Source: Acidimicrobiia bacterium
Lineage (GTDB): Bacteria > Actinomycetota > Acidimicrobiia > Acidimicrobiales > Poriferisodalaceae
Assembly (NCBI GenBank): GCA_022821985.1
Contig: JAJECP010000021.1
Location: 1 to 64,000, forward strand
Direction: 5' to 3'
Length of the DNA stretch: 64,000 bases
Translations under genes and position numbers: made by a program
Notes under the pieces: generated by a model
Told to the model about the DNA's origin: nothing
Database searches by the model: none
Seen by the model: the letters and a program-made list of their open reading frames with translations, nothing else
Shown here: positions 53,043 to 61,498 of the stretch, piece by piece
Numbering within the stretch: the stretch's first letter is position 1
Layout: every line of letters starts with the position of its first letter

Positions 53043-54128
53043 GTGAGAGTCGGGATCATCTCGCCGTACAGCCTGACCAGCGCCGGCGGCGTCCAGGTGC
53101 AGGTGCTGGGCCTGGCCCGTGCGCTGGCCGCGAACGGCCATGAGACCAGGGTGCTGGCGCCCTGCGACGGCGCACCGCCCCAGACCGGCGTCACACCGTT
53201 GGGCGCCAGCATTCCTACGTTCGCTAACGGGTCGGTCGCCCCGATCGCACCCGATTTTGCATGCACGCTGCGCACCGTTCGGGCACTGCGCGACGAGGAG
53301 TTCGACGTCGTGCACCTGCACGAGCCGCTGTGTCCGGGGCCCACGCAGACGGCGCTCTTCCTGAACTCGACGCCCATCGTGGGAACCTGGCACGCGGCAG
53401 GCGGCAGCATGGCGTATCTGGTGCCGGGAACGCGATGGCTGGCGTCTCGGATCGACGTTCGGGCCGCAGTCTCGGCTGATGCTGCCGAGATGGCCCGCAA
53501 CGGCGTCGGCGGCAGCTACGAACTCGTCTTCAACGGCGTCGAGCTCGACCACTTCGACGATGCGGTTCCCAAGCGCAACGAAGCACCCACCATCGCTTAC
53601 ATCGGCCGCCACGAGCCGCGCAAGGGCCTCACCGTGCTGCTCGACGCCATGTCGCGTCTGCCTGAGGGCGTCAGGCTGTGGGTGATGTCGCGCGGCCCGC
53701 AGACCGAGGAGCTGCAGCGCCGGTACCAGCGCGACACGCGCATCGAATGGCTGGGTCGCGTCAGCGAGGCCGAGAAGCTGGCGCGCATCAAGGGTGCCGA
53801 CGCGCTGTGCGTGCCGTCGCTGCACGGCGAGAGCTTCGGCGTGGTGCTCCTGGAAGCGATGGCAGCGCGCACGCCGGTGGTCGCGAGCGACCTGCCCGGC
53901 TATCGCAACGTTGTCAGCGTCGGCGACGAGGCGGTGCTCGTTCCCCCCGGCGCCCCGAAGGCGCTGGCGAAGGCACTCATCGGTGTGCTCAGGCGTCCCG
54001 ACCGGGCGGCCGACCTGGTCGCCGCGGGCCGTCAGCGGGCCGAGCAGTTCTCGATGGCCCGCCTGGCGGACATCTACGCGGACATGTACGAGCGCGCCAT
54101 CGCCCGACGCGTCTCCACCAAGGGCTGA
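53043..54128 (+). CDS. pimA: Phosphatidylinositol mannosyltransferase PimA (GT4)
   Basis: 361 residues of the GT-B fold. MRVGIISPYSLTSAGGVQVQ is the N-terminal donor/acceptor loop, FDVVHLHEPLCPG and GTWHAAGG line the cleft, and HGESFGVVLLEAMA is the E-x7-E GDP-mannose motif. It adds the first mannose to phosphatidylinositol at the cytoplasmic face. Sequence and neighbourhood agree well. Confidence 0.93.
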   Translation: MRVGIISPYSLTSAGGVQVQVLGLARALAANGHETRVLAPCDGAPPQTGVTPLGASIPTFANGSVAPIAPDFACTLRTVRALRDEEFDVVHLHEPLCPGPTQTALFLNSTPIVGTWHAAGGSMAYLVPGTRWLASRIDVRAAVSADAAEMARNGVGGSYELVFNGVELDHFDDAVPKRNEAPTIAYIGRHEPRKGLTVLLDAMSRLPEGVRLWVMSRGPQTEELQRRYQRDTRIEWLGRVSEAEKLARIKGADALCVPSLHGESFGVVLLEAMAARTPVVASDLPGYRNVVSVGDEAVLVPPGAPKALAKALIGVLRRPDRAADLVAAGRQRAEQFSMARLADIYADMYERAIARRVSTKG

Positions 54129-54254
54129 GCCGCCGGCCGACGCGGCGGCGCAGCGGGCCGGGTGGTCGCCTGCGACTGAGTGCGACGGCAGAGAGTGTCG
54201 CTTCACCGCGATCGCTGTGGGGCGAGGGTGTTGCGGGGGAGCCGGGCCGGTTGA

Positions 54255-55070
54255 ATGCTGCGGGTGGACCCGCTGTTCGCCATCTATCGCAGTCGAGCCG
54301 ACAAGCTGCTGGCGGAGTTCTGGGCCGTGCACCTGGTTGCGGCGACCATCGTCGGCGTGCCGGTGGCGCTGTTCACCGGGCTCGGCTGGTGGGCGCTGCC
54401 GATTGCGCTCGCTGCGACGAGCGTGCTCGCAGCCGGCGAACTGGCTGTGGGGGAGCGGCGCCTGCAACGAGCGCTCCTCGGAGCCGGCTCAGGGCCGAGC
54501 GATGCTGACAGCCATCCTCGCCTGGAAAACGTTGTCGACGGCGTCTGCCTGCTCGTGGGCGTTCCGGTGCCGACGCTCGCTGTCGCGCCGAGCTCGGCTG
54601 CGAATGCGACGGCATTTGGCCGGCGACCGGATCGCTCGACCCTCGTCGTCACGCAGGGACTGCTTGACGCGCTCAATCGCATCGAGCTGGAGGCCGTCGT
54701 GGCGCGGCTGCTGACGCAGATTCGTGACGGGCGGGCTGCCTACCTGACCACCGCGGTCACCACGGTGGGGTTTCCGGCGCTGGTGTGGCCGGCCCTGTGG
54801 CCGCTGGTGCAGGCTCGCACCGAGCGCGAGGCCAGCACCGGCAGCGACTTCGACGACGACGACGAAGCCGTGCGGCTGACCCGTTACCCGCCCGGTCTCG
54901 CCGATGCGCTCCAGACGATGTCGGCGGCCGGTGTGCGCACCGATGCACCTCGGGTGACCTGGCCGCTGTGGTTGGCCGATCCGAGGGCCGACGCAGCCGA
55001 TGCTCCCGACAGCCTGCCCGACTACCGGGCAGATCTCGAGACACGGGTTGCGGTGCTGCGCGAATTCTGA
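54255..55070 (+). CDS. M48/HtpX-like membrane protein lacking the HExxH zinc motif
   Basis: 271 residues. Two N-terminal hydrophobic helices precede a region that follows M48 peptidases closely: ENVVDGVCLLVGVPVPTLAV, SSAANATAFGRRPDRSTLVV and GLLDALNRIELEAVVARLLTQI. The zinc motif HExxH is expected where RLLTQ (151-155) stands. So the protein keeps the fold signature but should not bind zinc or cleave peptides. It may be a pseudoprotease with a structural role. It lies alone between pimA and pdxS. Confidence 0.7.
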   Translation: MLRVDPLFAIYRSRADKLLAEFWAVHLVAATIVGVPVALFTGLGWWALPIALAATSVLAAGELAVGERRLQRALLGAGSGPSDADSHPRLENVVDGVCLLVGVPVPTLAVAPSSAANATAFGRRPDRSTLVVTQGLLDALNRIELEAVVARLLTQIRDGRAAYLTTAVTTVGFPALVWPALWPLVQARTEREASTGSDFDDDDEAVRLTRYPPGLADALQTMSAAGVRTDAPRVTWPLWLADPRADAADAPDSLPDYRADLETRVAVLREF

Positions 55071-55124
55071 GCTCGGCGGGATAATCCCCGGGGCAGCACT
55101 GGGGCCGTTCCCTACACTGAGCGC

Positions 55125-56024
55125 ATGAATTCAGGTGACGGAGCGTCTCATCTGGTCGGAACGGTGCGGGTCAAGCGCGGGCTTGCCGACATGCTCCGGG
55201 GCGGCGTCATCATGGATGTCGTCACGCCCGAGCAGGCCAAGATCGCGGAAGACGCCGGAGCGGTTGCCGTCATGGCGCTCGAACGCGTGCCGGCCGACAT
55301 TCGCCGTGACGGCGGTGTGGCCCGCATGAGCGACCCGGCGATGATCGAGGGCATCCAGGCGGCCGTGACGATCCCGGTCATGGCCAAGGCCCGGATCGGC
55401 CATTTCGGCGAGGCCCAGGTGCTCGAATCCCTCGATGTCGACTACATCGACGAGTCTGAGGTGCTGACACCCGCAGACGAGGCACATCACATCGACAAGT
55501 GGGCGTTCACCGTCCCGTTCGTCTGCGGCGCCACCAATCTGGGCGAGGCGCTGCGGCGCATCTCCGAGGGTGCCTGCATGATTCGCTCCAAGGGCGAGGC
55601 CGGCACCGGCAACATCGTCGAGGCCGTGCGTCACCTGCGCTCGATCACGGGCGACATCCGCAAGATCACCCAGGCCGATGCCGCCGAGCTGTTCGATTGG
55701 GCGAAGCAGCTGCAGTCGCCGCTCGGCTTGGTGCAGGAGATTGCCGAGACCGGCCGCCTGCCGGTGCCCCTGTTCTGCGCCGGCGGCATTGCCACACCGG
55801 CCGATGCGTCGCTGGTGATGCAGCTCGGCGCCGAGGCAGTGTTCGTCGGCTCGGGCATCTTCAAGAGCGAAGACCCGGGGCCGAGGGCCGAGGCCATCGT
55901 CGAGGCCACCACGCACTACCGCGACCCGTCGGTGGTGGCCAAGGTGAGCCGGGGTCTCGGCAGCGCCATGCCGGGCCTCGAGATGGAGGGTCTCGATACC
56001 AAGCTCGCCGAACGCGGCTGGTAG
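55125..56024 (+). CDS. pdxS: Pyridoxal 5'-phosphate synthase subunit PdxS
   Basis: 299 residues of the (beta/alpha)8 PdxS family, typical length. [20 protein letters not shown] contains the first catalytic region, [10 protein letters not shown] the ribose-phosphate lysine, SKGEAGTGN and [13 protein letters not shown] the phosphate-binding loops. It makes PLP from ribose-5-phosphate, glyceraldehyde-3-phosphate and ammonia from PdxT. ATG 55125 lies 6 nt behind TACACT (55113-55118). The stop is followed without spacing by dispersed repeat copy D. Confidence 0.97.
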   Translation: MNSGDGASHLVGTVRVKRGLADMLRGGVIMDVVTPEQAKIAEDAGAVAVMALERVPADIRRDGGVARMSDPAMIEGIQAAVTIPVMAKARIGHFGEAQVLESLDVDYIDESEVLTPADEAHHIDKWAFTVPFVCGATNLGEALRRISEGACMIRSKGEAGTGNIVEAVRHLRSITGDIRKITQADAAELFDWAKQLQSPLGLVQEIAETGRLPVPLFCAGGIATPADASLVMQLGAEAVFVGSGIFKSEDPGPRAEAIVEATTHYRDPSVVAKVSRGLGSAMPGLEMEGLDTKLAERGW

Positions 56025-56089
56025 GAGGCTGAGCCGAATGGCGAAGCCGTGGCCCGAGCGGCCCGTGAGCGCAGCGAACAAGAGCGGAA
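56025..56089 (+). repeat. Dispersed in-frame repeat, copy D (between pdxS and pdxT)
   Basis: 65 bp, 61/65 identical to copy A in the same sense. Starts at the first base after the pdxS stop and reads in pdxS frame [20 protein letters not shown], continuing in frame into the pdxT reading frame. Its 3' end (GAGCGGA) is 4-5 nt before the pdxT ATG and may serve as its ribosome-binding site. Confidence 0.88.
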
Positions 56090-56093
56090 AATA

Positions 56094-56753
56094 ATGCCGG
56101 CGCGGAAGAGCGCCACCGCAAGCGACAGCCAGCCGCTGATCGGCGTTGTCGCGCTGCAGGGAGCTGCCGCCGAGCACGTTGCCGCCTTCCGGCGCGCCGG
56201 GGCCAGAGCAGTCGAGGTCCGCGTGCCCGCAGATCTCGACGGTGTCGATGCTGTGGCGCTCCCGGGCGGCGAGTCGACCACCATGTCGCACCTGCTCCGC
56301 ACGAGCGGGCTGTTCGATGCGCTGTCTGAACGCCTCGCCGGCGGCATGCCGGCGTTCGGCACCTGCGCGGGAATGATCCTGCTCGCCGTCGATGTGCTCG
56401 ACGGCCGCCCGGATCAACGCTGCTTCGGAGCGATCGACATCTCGGTGCGTCGCAATGCATTCGGCCGCCAAGTCGCCAGCTTCGAGGCGGAGCTCACCGC
56501 CGACGGCCTCGATGAGCCCTTCAAGGCGGTGTTCATTCGAGCACCGTGGGTGGAGCGTGCAGGCGACAGCGTAGAGGTGCTCGCCGAGATCACGCCCGCC
56601 TCGAACTCGTCGACCGACGGCGTCCCGTCGTCGGTGCCGGTGCTGTGCCGGTCAGGACCGATCCTGGTGTCGAGCTTCCACCCGGAGCTGACGGCCGACG
56701 ACCGCATTCACCAGATCTTCCTCGACATGGTCGGCGCATCCATGGCCCGCTGA
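56094..56753 (+). CDS. pdxT: Pyridoxal 5'-phosphate synthase glutaminase subunit PdxT
   Basis: 219 residues of class I glutaminase. [16 protein letters not shown] is the N-terminus, [12 protein letters not shown] the oxyanion region, [10 protein letters not shown] carries the nucleophile Cys, and SFHPEL the His/Glu pair. It feeds ammonia to PdxS. ATG 56094 is preferred; an upstream GTG would start inside the repeat. A Ser/Thr/Val insertion precedes the last strand. Confidence 0.94.
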   Translation: MPARKSATASDSQPLIGVVALQGAAAEHVAAFRRAGARAVEVRVPADLDGVDAVALPGGESTTMSHLLRTSGLFDALSERLAGGMPAFGTCAGMILLAVDVLDGRPDQRCFGAIDISVRRNAFGRQVASFEAELTADGLDEPFKAVFIRAPWVERAGDSVEVLAEITPASNSSTDGVPSSVPVLCRSGPILVSSFHPELTADDRIHQIFLDMVGASMAR

Positions 56754-56820
56754 GCGGCCGCGCCCGGCAGACTGTCGCGGCTGCACTGCCTGATGGCAGG
56801 TCTCGTTCGGGAGGGGGTCT

Positions 56821-57609
56821 GTGTCTGGTCATTCCAAGTGGGCCACGATCAAGCACCGCAAGGGCGCTGCCGACAAGGCGCGCGGGAAGCTGTTCGCCAA
56901 GCTGATCCGCCAGGTCGAGGTGGCCGCACGCGAGGGCGGCGGCGATCTGGATGCCAACGCGACGCTGCGGACCATGTACCAGAAGGCACGCGACAACTCG
57001 GTGCCGCTGGACACGATCGAACGCGCCATCAAGCGAGGCACCGGCGAGCTCGAGGGCGTGTCGTACGAGCAGGTCACCTATGAGGGCTACGCGCCAGGGG
57101 GCGTGGCGATGTACGTGGACGTGCTGACGGACAACCGCAATCGCACCGGGTCGGAGATCCGCAGCGTGTTCACCCGTGCCGGCGGATCGCTGGCCGAGCC
57201 GGGCGCGGTGGCGTGGCAGTTCGAGCGCAAGGGCGTGGTGGTGGTGCCCGCGTTCGAGCCGGCGCCCGATGGGTCTGCGGCCGCAGGCACGGTGCCCGAC
57301 GAAGACGAGTTGATCCTGGTGGCGCTCGATGCCGGCGCAGAGGACGTCGAGCAGGAGGGCGATACCTGGCGAGTCACCGCCGCTGCCGCCGACACGATGG
57401 CGGTGCGCGAGGCGATCGAGGCAGCGGGCATCGCGGTGACGTCGGCCGACCTGACGTACGCGCCGCAGAACCTCATCGAATTGACCAGCGTGTCGGAGGC
57501 CAAGCAGGTCATGGCGGTGCTCGACGCGCTCGACGATCACGACGATGTGCAGGGCGTGTACGCCAATTTCGACATCAGCGATTCGCTGCTGGAGGCGATC
57601 GCCGGCTAG
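56821..57609 (+). CDS. yebC: YebC/PmpR-family protein
   Basis: 262 residues. SGHSKWATIKHRKGAADKARGK, given in two halves, is the universal YebC start, and YEGYAPGGVAMYVDVLTDNRNRT the core. Members act as transcription regulators or help ribosomes past polyproline. It precedes ruvCAB, as in most actinobacteria. GTG 56821 is preceded by GGGAGGGGG. An insertion of about 15 residues (PDGSAAAGTVPDED) sits in domain 3. Confidence 0.95.
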   Translation: MSGHSKWATIKHRKGAADKARGKLFAKLIRQVEVAAREGGGDLDANATLRTMYQKARDNSVPLDTIERAIKRGTGELEGVSYEQVTYEGYAPGGVAMYVDVLTDNRNRTGSEIRSVFTRAGGSLAEPGAVAWQFERKGVVVVPAFEPAPDGSAAAGTVPDEDELILVALDAGAEDVEQEGDTWRVTAAAADTMAVREAIEAAGIAVTSADLTYAPQNLIELTSVSEAKQVMAVLDALDDHDDVQGVYANFDISDSLLEAIAG

Positions 57610-57668
57610 GGCGGAGCGGTGTCACGCATACCCGGCTCGGACGGTGTCAAAGGCTACGGTTCGTACTG

Positions 57669-58229
57669 ATGTTCGTATTGGGGATCGACCCGGGATTGTC
57701 GCGCTGCGGGTACGGCGTGGTGGAGCGGATTGCGGGCTCGGGGGCACAGCGCACTCGCACCGAAGCGGTCGCCCTGGGCGTCATCCGCACTGATGCCGAC
57801 GAGCCGCACGCAGCGCGCCTGGCGACGCAGATGGGTGAGCTGCAGGCCCTCATCTCCGAATTCCAGCCCTCGGTGGTGGCCGTGGAGCGGGTGTTCTTCC
57901 AGGTCAATGCGCGCACTGCGATTGGTGTCGCGCAAGTGGCCGGTCTCGCCATGGCGATCGCGGCCGCTGCCGGGCTGGAGGCGGTGGAATACACGCCGAC
58001 CCAGGTCAAGCAGGCCGTTGCAGGCTGGGGCGGGGCCGACAAGGACCAGATGAAGCGCATGGTCGCCGAGCTGCTCGCGCTGCCGGGGCCGCCTGAGCCA
58101 GCCGATGCCGCCGACGCGGCTGCGGTCGCGCTGTGCCACCTGTCCCAGGCTTCCTGGCACGGGGCGGCAACCCATGCCCGGGCGCGCGTGCTGCTGCCCG
58201 CTTCGGGCGCAGTGGCACCCACGTCGTGA
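57669..58229 (+). CDS. ruvC: Holliday-junction resolvase RuvC
   Basis: 186 residues. The catalytic acids are in LGIDPGLSRCGYG (first Asp), VAVERVFF (Glu), and PADAADAAAVALCH (last Asp cluster). It cleaves four-way junctions. ATG 57669 lies 8 nt behind TACGGT, so the ruvCAB unit may begin with a leaderless message. The stop overlaps ruvA by 4 bp (GTGA). Confidence 0.96.
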   Translation: MFVLGIDPGLSRCGYGVVERIAGSGAQRTRTEAVALGVIRTDADEPHAARLATQMGELQALISEFQPSVVAVERVFFQVNARTAIGVAQVAGLAMAIAAAAGLEAVEYTPTQVKQAVAGWGGADKDQMKRMVAELLALPGPPEPADAADAAAVALCHLSQASWHGAATHARARVLLPASGAVAPTS

Positions 58230-58843
58230 TCGGCTCAGTGCGCGGGCGCCTGCTCGACAAAGATCCCGGCGGCGAGCTGCTGATCGAGGCCGGCGGGGTG
58301 GGGTACCGCGTCGTCGTGGCGCCGTCCACGCTGGCCGGCGTCGGACCGGTGGGCGACGAGTGCTTCGTGTACGTCCACCACCACGTGCGCGAGGACGCTT
58401 CCGACCTGTACGGATTCGCCGAGCTCGACGAGCGGCGCTGTTTCGAGGCCCTGCTCAGCGCGCACGGCGTGGGCCCCGCGCTGGCGCTTGCCGTGCTCTC
58501 GCACCTGCCGCCCGACGAGCTGCGGCGTGCGGTAGCCGCCGATGACGCCGCGGCGCTGGAGCTGGTGCCCGGCATCGGCGCCAAGACGTCCAAGCGGATG
58601 GTGCTGGACCTGAAGTCGCGGCTCGGCGCGCCCGAGACTGCCGGCGCTGCCGCTGTGGCGGCGGCCGGCGACGGCGCCGGATCTGCGGTTGCGGAAGTGC
58701 GGGCCGCACTGAGCCAGATGGGATTCGCCCCGGCCGAGATACGCGACGCCATGGCCGCCGTCACGATCGAGGCAGCACGCGACGGCGATGCCGACACCGG
58801 CGCGTTGCTGCGTGTGGCACTGCACGAGCTCGGTCCGCGATGA
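58226..58843 (+). CDS. ruvA: Holliday-junction DNA-binding protein RuvA
   Basis: 205 residues. The OB domain is [28 protein letters not shown] (shown for position, residues 2-29), followed by two helix-hairpin-helix motifs ([16 protein letters not shown] and [16 protein letters not shown]) and the flexible acidic-Ala linker with domain III that binds RuvB. The tetramer holds the junction open. It overlaps ruvB (ATGA). Confidence 0.95.
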   Translation: MIGSVRGRLLDKDPGGELLIEAGGVGYRVVVAPSTLAGVGPVGDECFVYVHHHVREDASDLYGFAELDERRCFEALLSAHGVGPALALAVLSHLPPDELRRAVAADDAAALELVPGIGAKTSKRMVLDLKSRLGAPETAGAAAVAAAGDGAGSAVAEVRAALSQMGFAPAEIRDAMAAVTIEAARDGDADTGALLRVALHELGPR

Positions 58844-60090
58844 GCGCTGGGGGAGCCCGCAGCGAGGGCTACCGGCGCGACGAATCGGAGGTGTCAGAAG
58901 CGGGCCGGAGCGAGGTCACCGACCCGGCGCGCTCGGCGGCCGACGACGGCGACGCCGAGGCCTCGCTGCGACCGCGCTCGCTGGAGGAATTCGTCGGCCA
59001 GCCTGAGGTGCGAGAACACGTGGCCATCACGCTGCGGGCTGCGCTGGCCCGGGGCCAAACGCCCGACCATCTGCTGTTCGCCGGCCCGCCGGGCCTGGGC
59101 AAGACGACTCTGGCCGGCATCATCGCCGTCGAGTTGGGTGCTGCGCTGCACCTGACCTCGGGGCCAGCGGTGGAGCGGGCAGGCGATCTTGCAGCAATCC
59201 TGACCAACCTGGCCGACGGCGATGTGCTGTTCATCGACGAGATCCACCGCCTGCCCAAGGTGGTCGAGGAAGTGCTGTACCCGGCCATGGAGGACTTCGC
59301 GATCGACATTGTGCTGGGCAAGGGACCGGCCGCGCGCTCGATCAGATTCGAGCTGCCCCGGTTCACCCTGGTCGGCGCCACGACTCGCACCGGGCTGATC
59401 TCGGGACCGCTGCGAGACCGCTTCGGCCTGGTCGAGCGCCTCGACTACTACTCGACGGAAGATCTCACGGCGATTGTGGTCCGTGCGGCCGGGATTCTGG
59501 GTGCGGATGTTGACGCTGAGGGGGCTGCGGAGATTGCTTCACGCAGCCGGGGCACGCCGCGGATCGCCAACCGGCTGCTTCGCCGGGTTCGCGACTTCGC
59601 CGAGGTGCGCGCCAGCGGTGCCGTCGATGTGGCGGTGGCGCAGGCAGGGCTCGCTGCATTCGGCGTCGACGAGCTCGGCCTCGACAAGGTCGACCGGGCG
59701 ATTCTCGACGCTCTCGCTGTCACTCACGCCGGGCGACCGTTGGGGCTGTCGACGCTGGCGATCACCGTCGGCGAGCAGACCGAGACGGTGGAGGACGTGT
59801 ACGAGCCCTTCCTGATCCAGCGCGGGCTGCTGCAGCGCACGCCGCGGGGCCGCATCGCCACCGCCGCGGCGTATGCACACCTCGGCGTCGAGGCCCCACC
59901 GTTCGCCGACCTCGCCGGGGCTTCCGTGGGCGGCGACGACATCACGCTGTTCGATGCGTCAGGGCGGGCGGCCGACGATGCCGCCGTCTCCCCTGAGCGG
60001 ATGCAGCATCCCGCAGCAGAACCATCGGCCGCGCCAGCCGCCGAGCTGTCCGCCGACGCACCCGTGGAAATCGACGACTCAGCGTGGTGA
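58840..60090 (+). CDS. ruvB: Holliday-junction branch-migration ATPase RuvB
   Basis: 416 residues. Walker A is GPPGLGKTT, Walker [10 protein letters not shown], sensor I GATTRTG, arginine finger in SGPLRDRFG, and the winged-helix domain ends with [17 protein letters not shown]. An N-terminal charged extension of about 40 residues and an acidic C-terminal tail of about 55 residues are longer than in most RuvB. Confidence 0.97.
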   Translation: MSAGGARSEGYRRDESEVSEAGRSEVTDPARSAADDGDAEASLRPRSLEEFVGQPEVREHVAITLRAALARGQTPDHLLFAGPPGLGKTTLAGIIAVELGAALHLTSGPAVERAGDLAAILTNLADGDVLFIDEIHRLPKVVEEVLYPAMEDFAIDIVLGKGPAARSIRFELPRFTLVGATTRTGLISGPLRDRFGLVERLDYYSTEDLTAIVVRAAGILGADVDAEGAAEIASRSRGTPRIANRLLRRVRDFAEVRASGAVDVAVAQAGLAAFGVDELGLDKVDRAILDALAVTHAGRPLGLSTLAITVGEQTETVEDVYEPFLIQRGLLQRTPRGRIATAAAYAHLGVEAPPFADLAGASVGGDDITLFDASGRAADDAAVSPERMQHPAAEPSAAPAAELSADAPVEIDDSAW

Positions 60091-60180
60091 GCCTGCACGG
60101 CGCTGGGCGATCCGCGGCGATTGGCGTCCGCTGGAGCGGCCCCGGCTGCTGAATTGCGAGCCGACGTAGCCTCCCCGCTG

Positions 60181-61488
60181 ATGAGCGCGTCGCGGCTGCG
60201 GATGGACGAGTTCGACTATGAGCTGCCGCCGTCGTCGATAGCGCACGTTCCTGCCGAGCCGCGCGACTCGGCCCGGCTGCTGGTTGACCCGGGGCCGTGC
60301 CGAGCACCTGAGCACCGGCACGTCACCGATCTCCCGTCGCTGCTCGGCCCCGGGGATCTGCTGGTGGTCAACGAGACCCGCGTGATGCCTGCCCGCCTGC
60401 CGCTGCGCAAGCGCACTGGCGGCGCGGCCGAAGTACTGCTGCTCGAACCGCTCGGACGCCGGCCGTCGGGCAGCGACGCAGCCCACCCGAGGGCCGCCGC
60501 CCGAGCGACTGCTCCAGAGGGTTCCCGCAGGGCGACACTGCCGCCGCGCAGCGACGCGGGCTGGGCGGCGCTGGTGCGGCCGTCTCGCCGGATCGCGGAC
60601 GGCACGGTGCTGGTCTCCGAGCGGGACCCGAGCGTGCGGGTGGTGGTGGGCGAGCGCCTGGACCGGCAACGCCGGGCTGTGCGTGTGCTCGTCGGCGAGA
60701 CGTCGCTCGCCGATGTGTCGCAGGCTCGCTTGCTCGAACGGGCGGGGGAGGCGCCGCTGCCGCCCTACATCGACCCGGACATGGCTCGGGGCGCCATCGC
60801 CCAGCGACTTGGTGTCAATGCCGCCGACAGCGATGCTGCTCGGACGGCGCTGGCCGATCGCTACCAGACAGTCTACGCCCGCTCGGATGGTTCAGCCGCG
60901 GCGCCCACGGCAGGGCTTCACCTGACCGAACGCGTGCTGGACGCACTGCGCTCGAACGGCGTGGGCATCGCGACCGTCGATCTCACCGTCGGCCTGGCCA
61001 CGTTCGCACCGGTGACTGCCGAGCACGCCGATGAGCACGAAATGCACACCGAGCACTACCGGGTGTCCGCGCAGACGCTCGCCGCCTGCGCTGAGGCCGA
61101 ACGCGTCGTTGCGGTGGGAACCACCACCGTGCGCGCACTGGAGGCTGCGGCCCGCCAGCAGCGCGACCTGCGTGTGGCCAGCGCTGCGTGCACGCCCGAA
61201 GCGGCCTGCGCGTCGTCCGGCGGACACGGCGACCGGGGCGGCTTGGCACCGACGGTCAGCAGCGACATCAGCGGCTCGACCGATCTGTTCCTGCGGCGGG
61301 GTGCTGAGTTCCTGCTGGTCGACGCTCTGCTCACCAACTTCCACCTGCCCCGATCATCCCTGCTGCTGCTGATCGACGCGTTCATCGGGCCGCGCTGGCG
61401 TGACCTGTACGAGACGGCGCTCGCGGACGGCTACCGCTTCCTGTCCTTCGGCGACGCGATGCTGCTCCGGCGGACACCGCCCTCGTGA
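60181..61488 (+). CDS. queA: tRNA preQ1-34 S-adenosylmethionine ribosyltransferase-isomerase QueA
   Basis: 435 residues, longer than the usual ~350. MDEFDYELPPSSIAHVPAEPRDSARLL is the start (residues 8-34), then DLLVVNETRVMPARL, SAAAPTAGLHLTERVL, TVDLTVGLATFAPV, TTTVRALEAA and LLTNFHLPRSSLLLLIDAF. It builds epoxyqueuosine on tRNA. The surplus lies in two Ala/Arg/Ser-rich insertions (about 80-130 and 330-360). It lies 10 bp upstream of tgt, the preceding step in the same pathway. Confidence 0.95.
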   Translation: MSASRLRMDEFDYELPPSSIAHVPAEPRDSARLLVDPGPCRAPEHRHVTDLPSLLGPGDLLVVNETRVMPARLPLRKRTGGAAEVLLLEPLGRRPSGSDAAHPRAAARATAPEGSRRATLPPRSDAGWAALVRPSRRIADGTVLVSERDPSVRVVVGERLDRQRRAVRVLVGETSLADVSQARLLERAGEAPLPPYIDPDMARGAIAQRLGVNAADSDAARTALADRYQTVYARSDGSAAAPTAGLHLTERVLDALRSNGVGIATVDLTVGLATFAPVTAEHADEHEMHTEHYRVSAQTLAACAEAERVVAVGTTTVRALEAAARQQRDLRVASAACTPEAACASSGGHGDRGGLAPTVSSDISGSTDLFLRRGAEFLLVDALLTNFHLPRSSLLLLIDAFIGPRWRDLYETALADGYRFLSFGDAMLLRRTPPS

Positions 61489-61498
61489 GGCTGGCGAG

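Noticed and set aside
57610-57668. LexA box in front of ruvC
   Set aside because: A GTTCG half-site is present near 57657, but there is no CGAAC partner at the right spacing.
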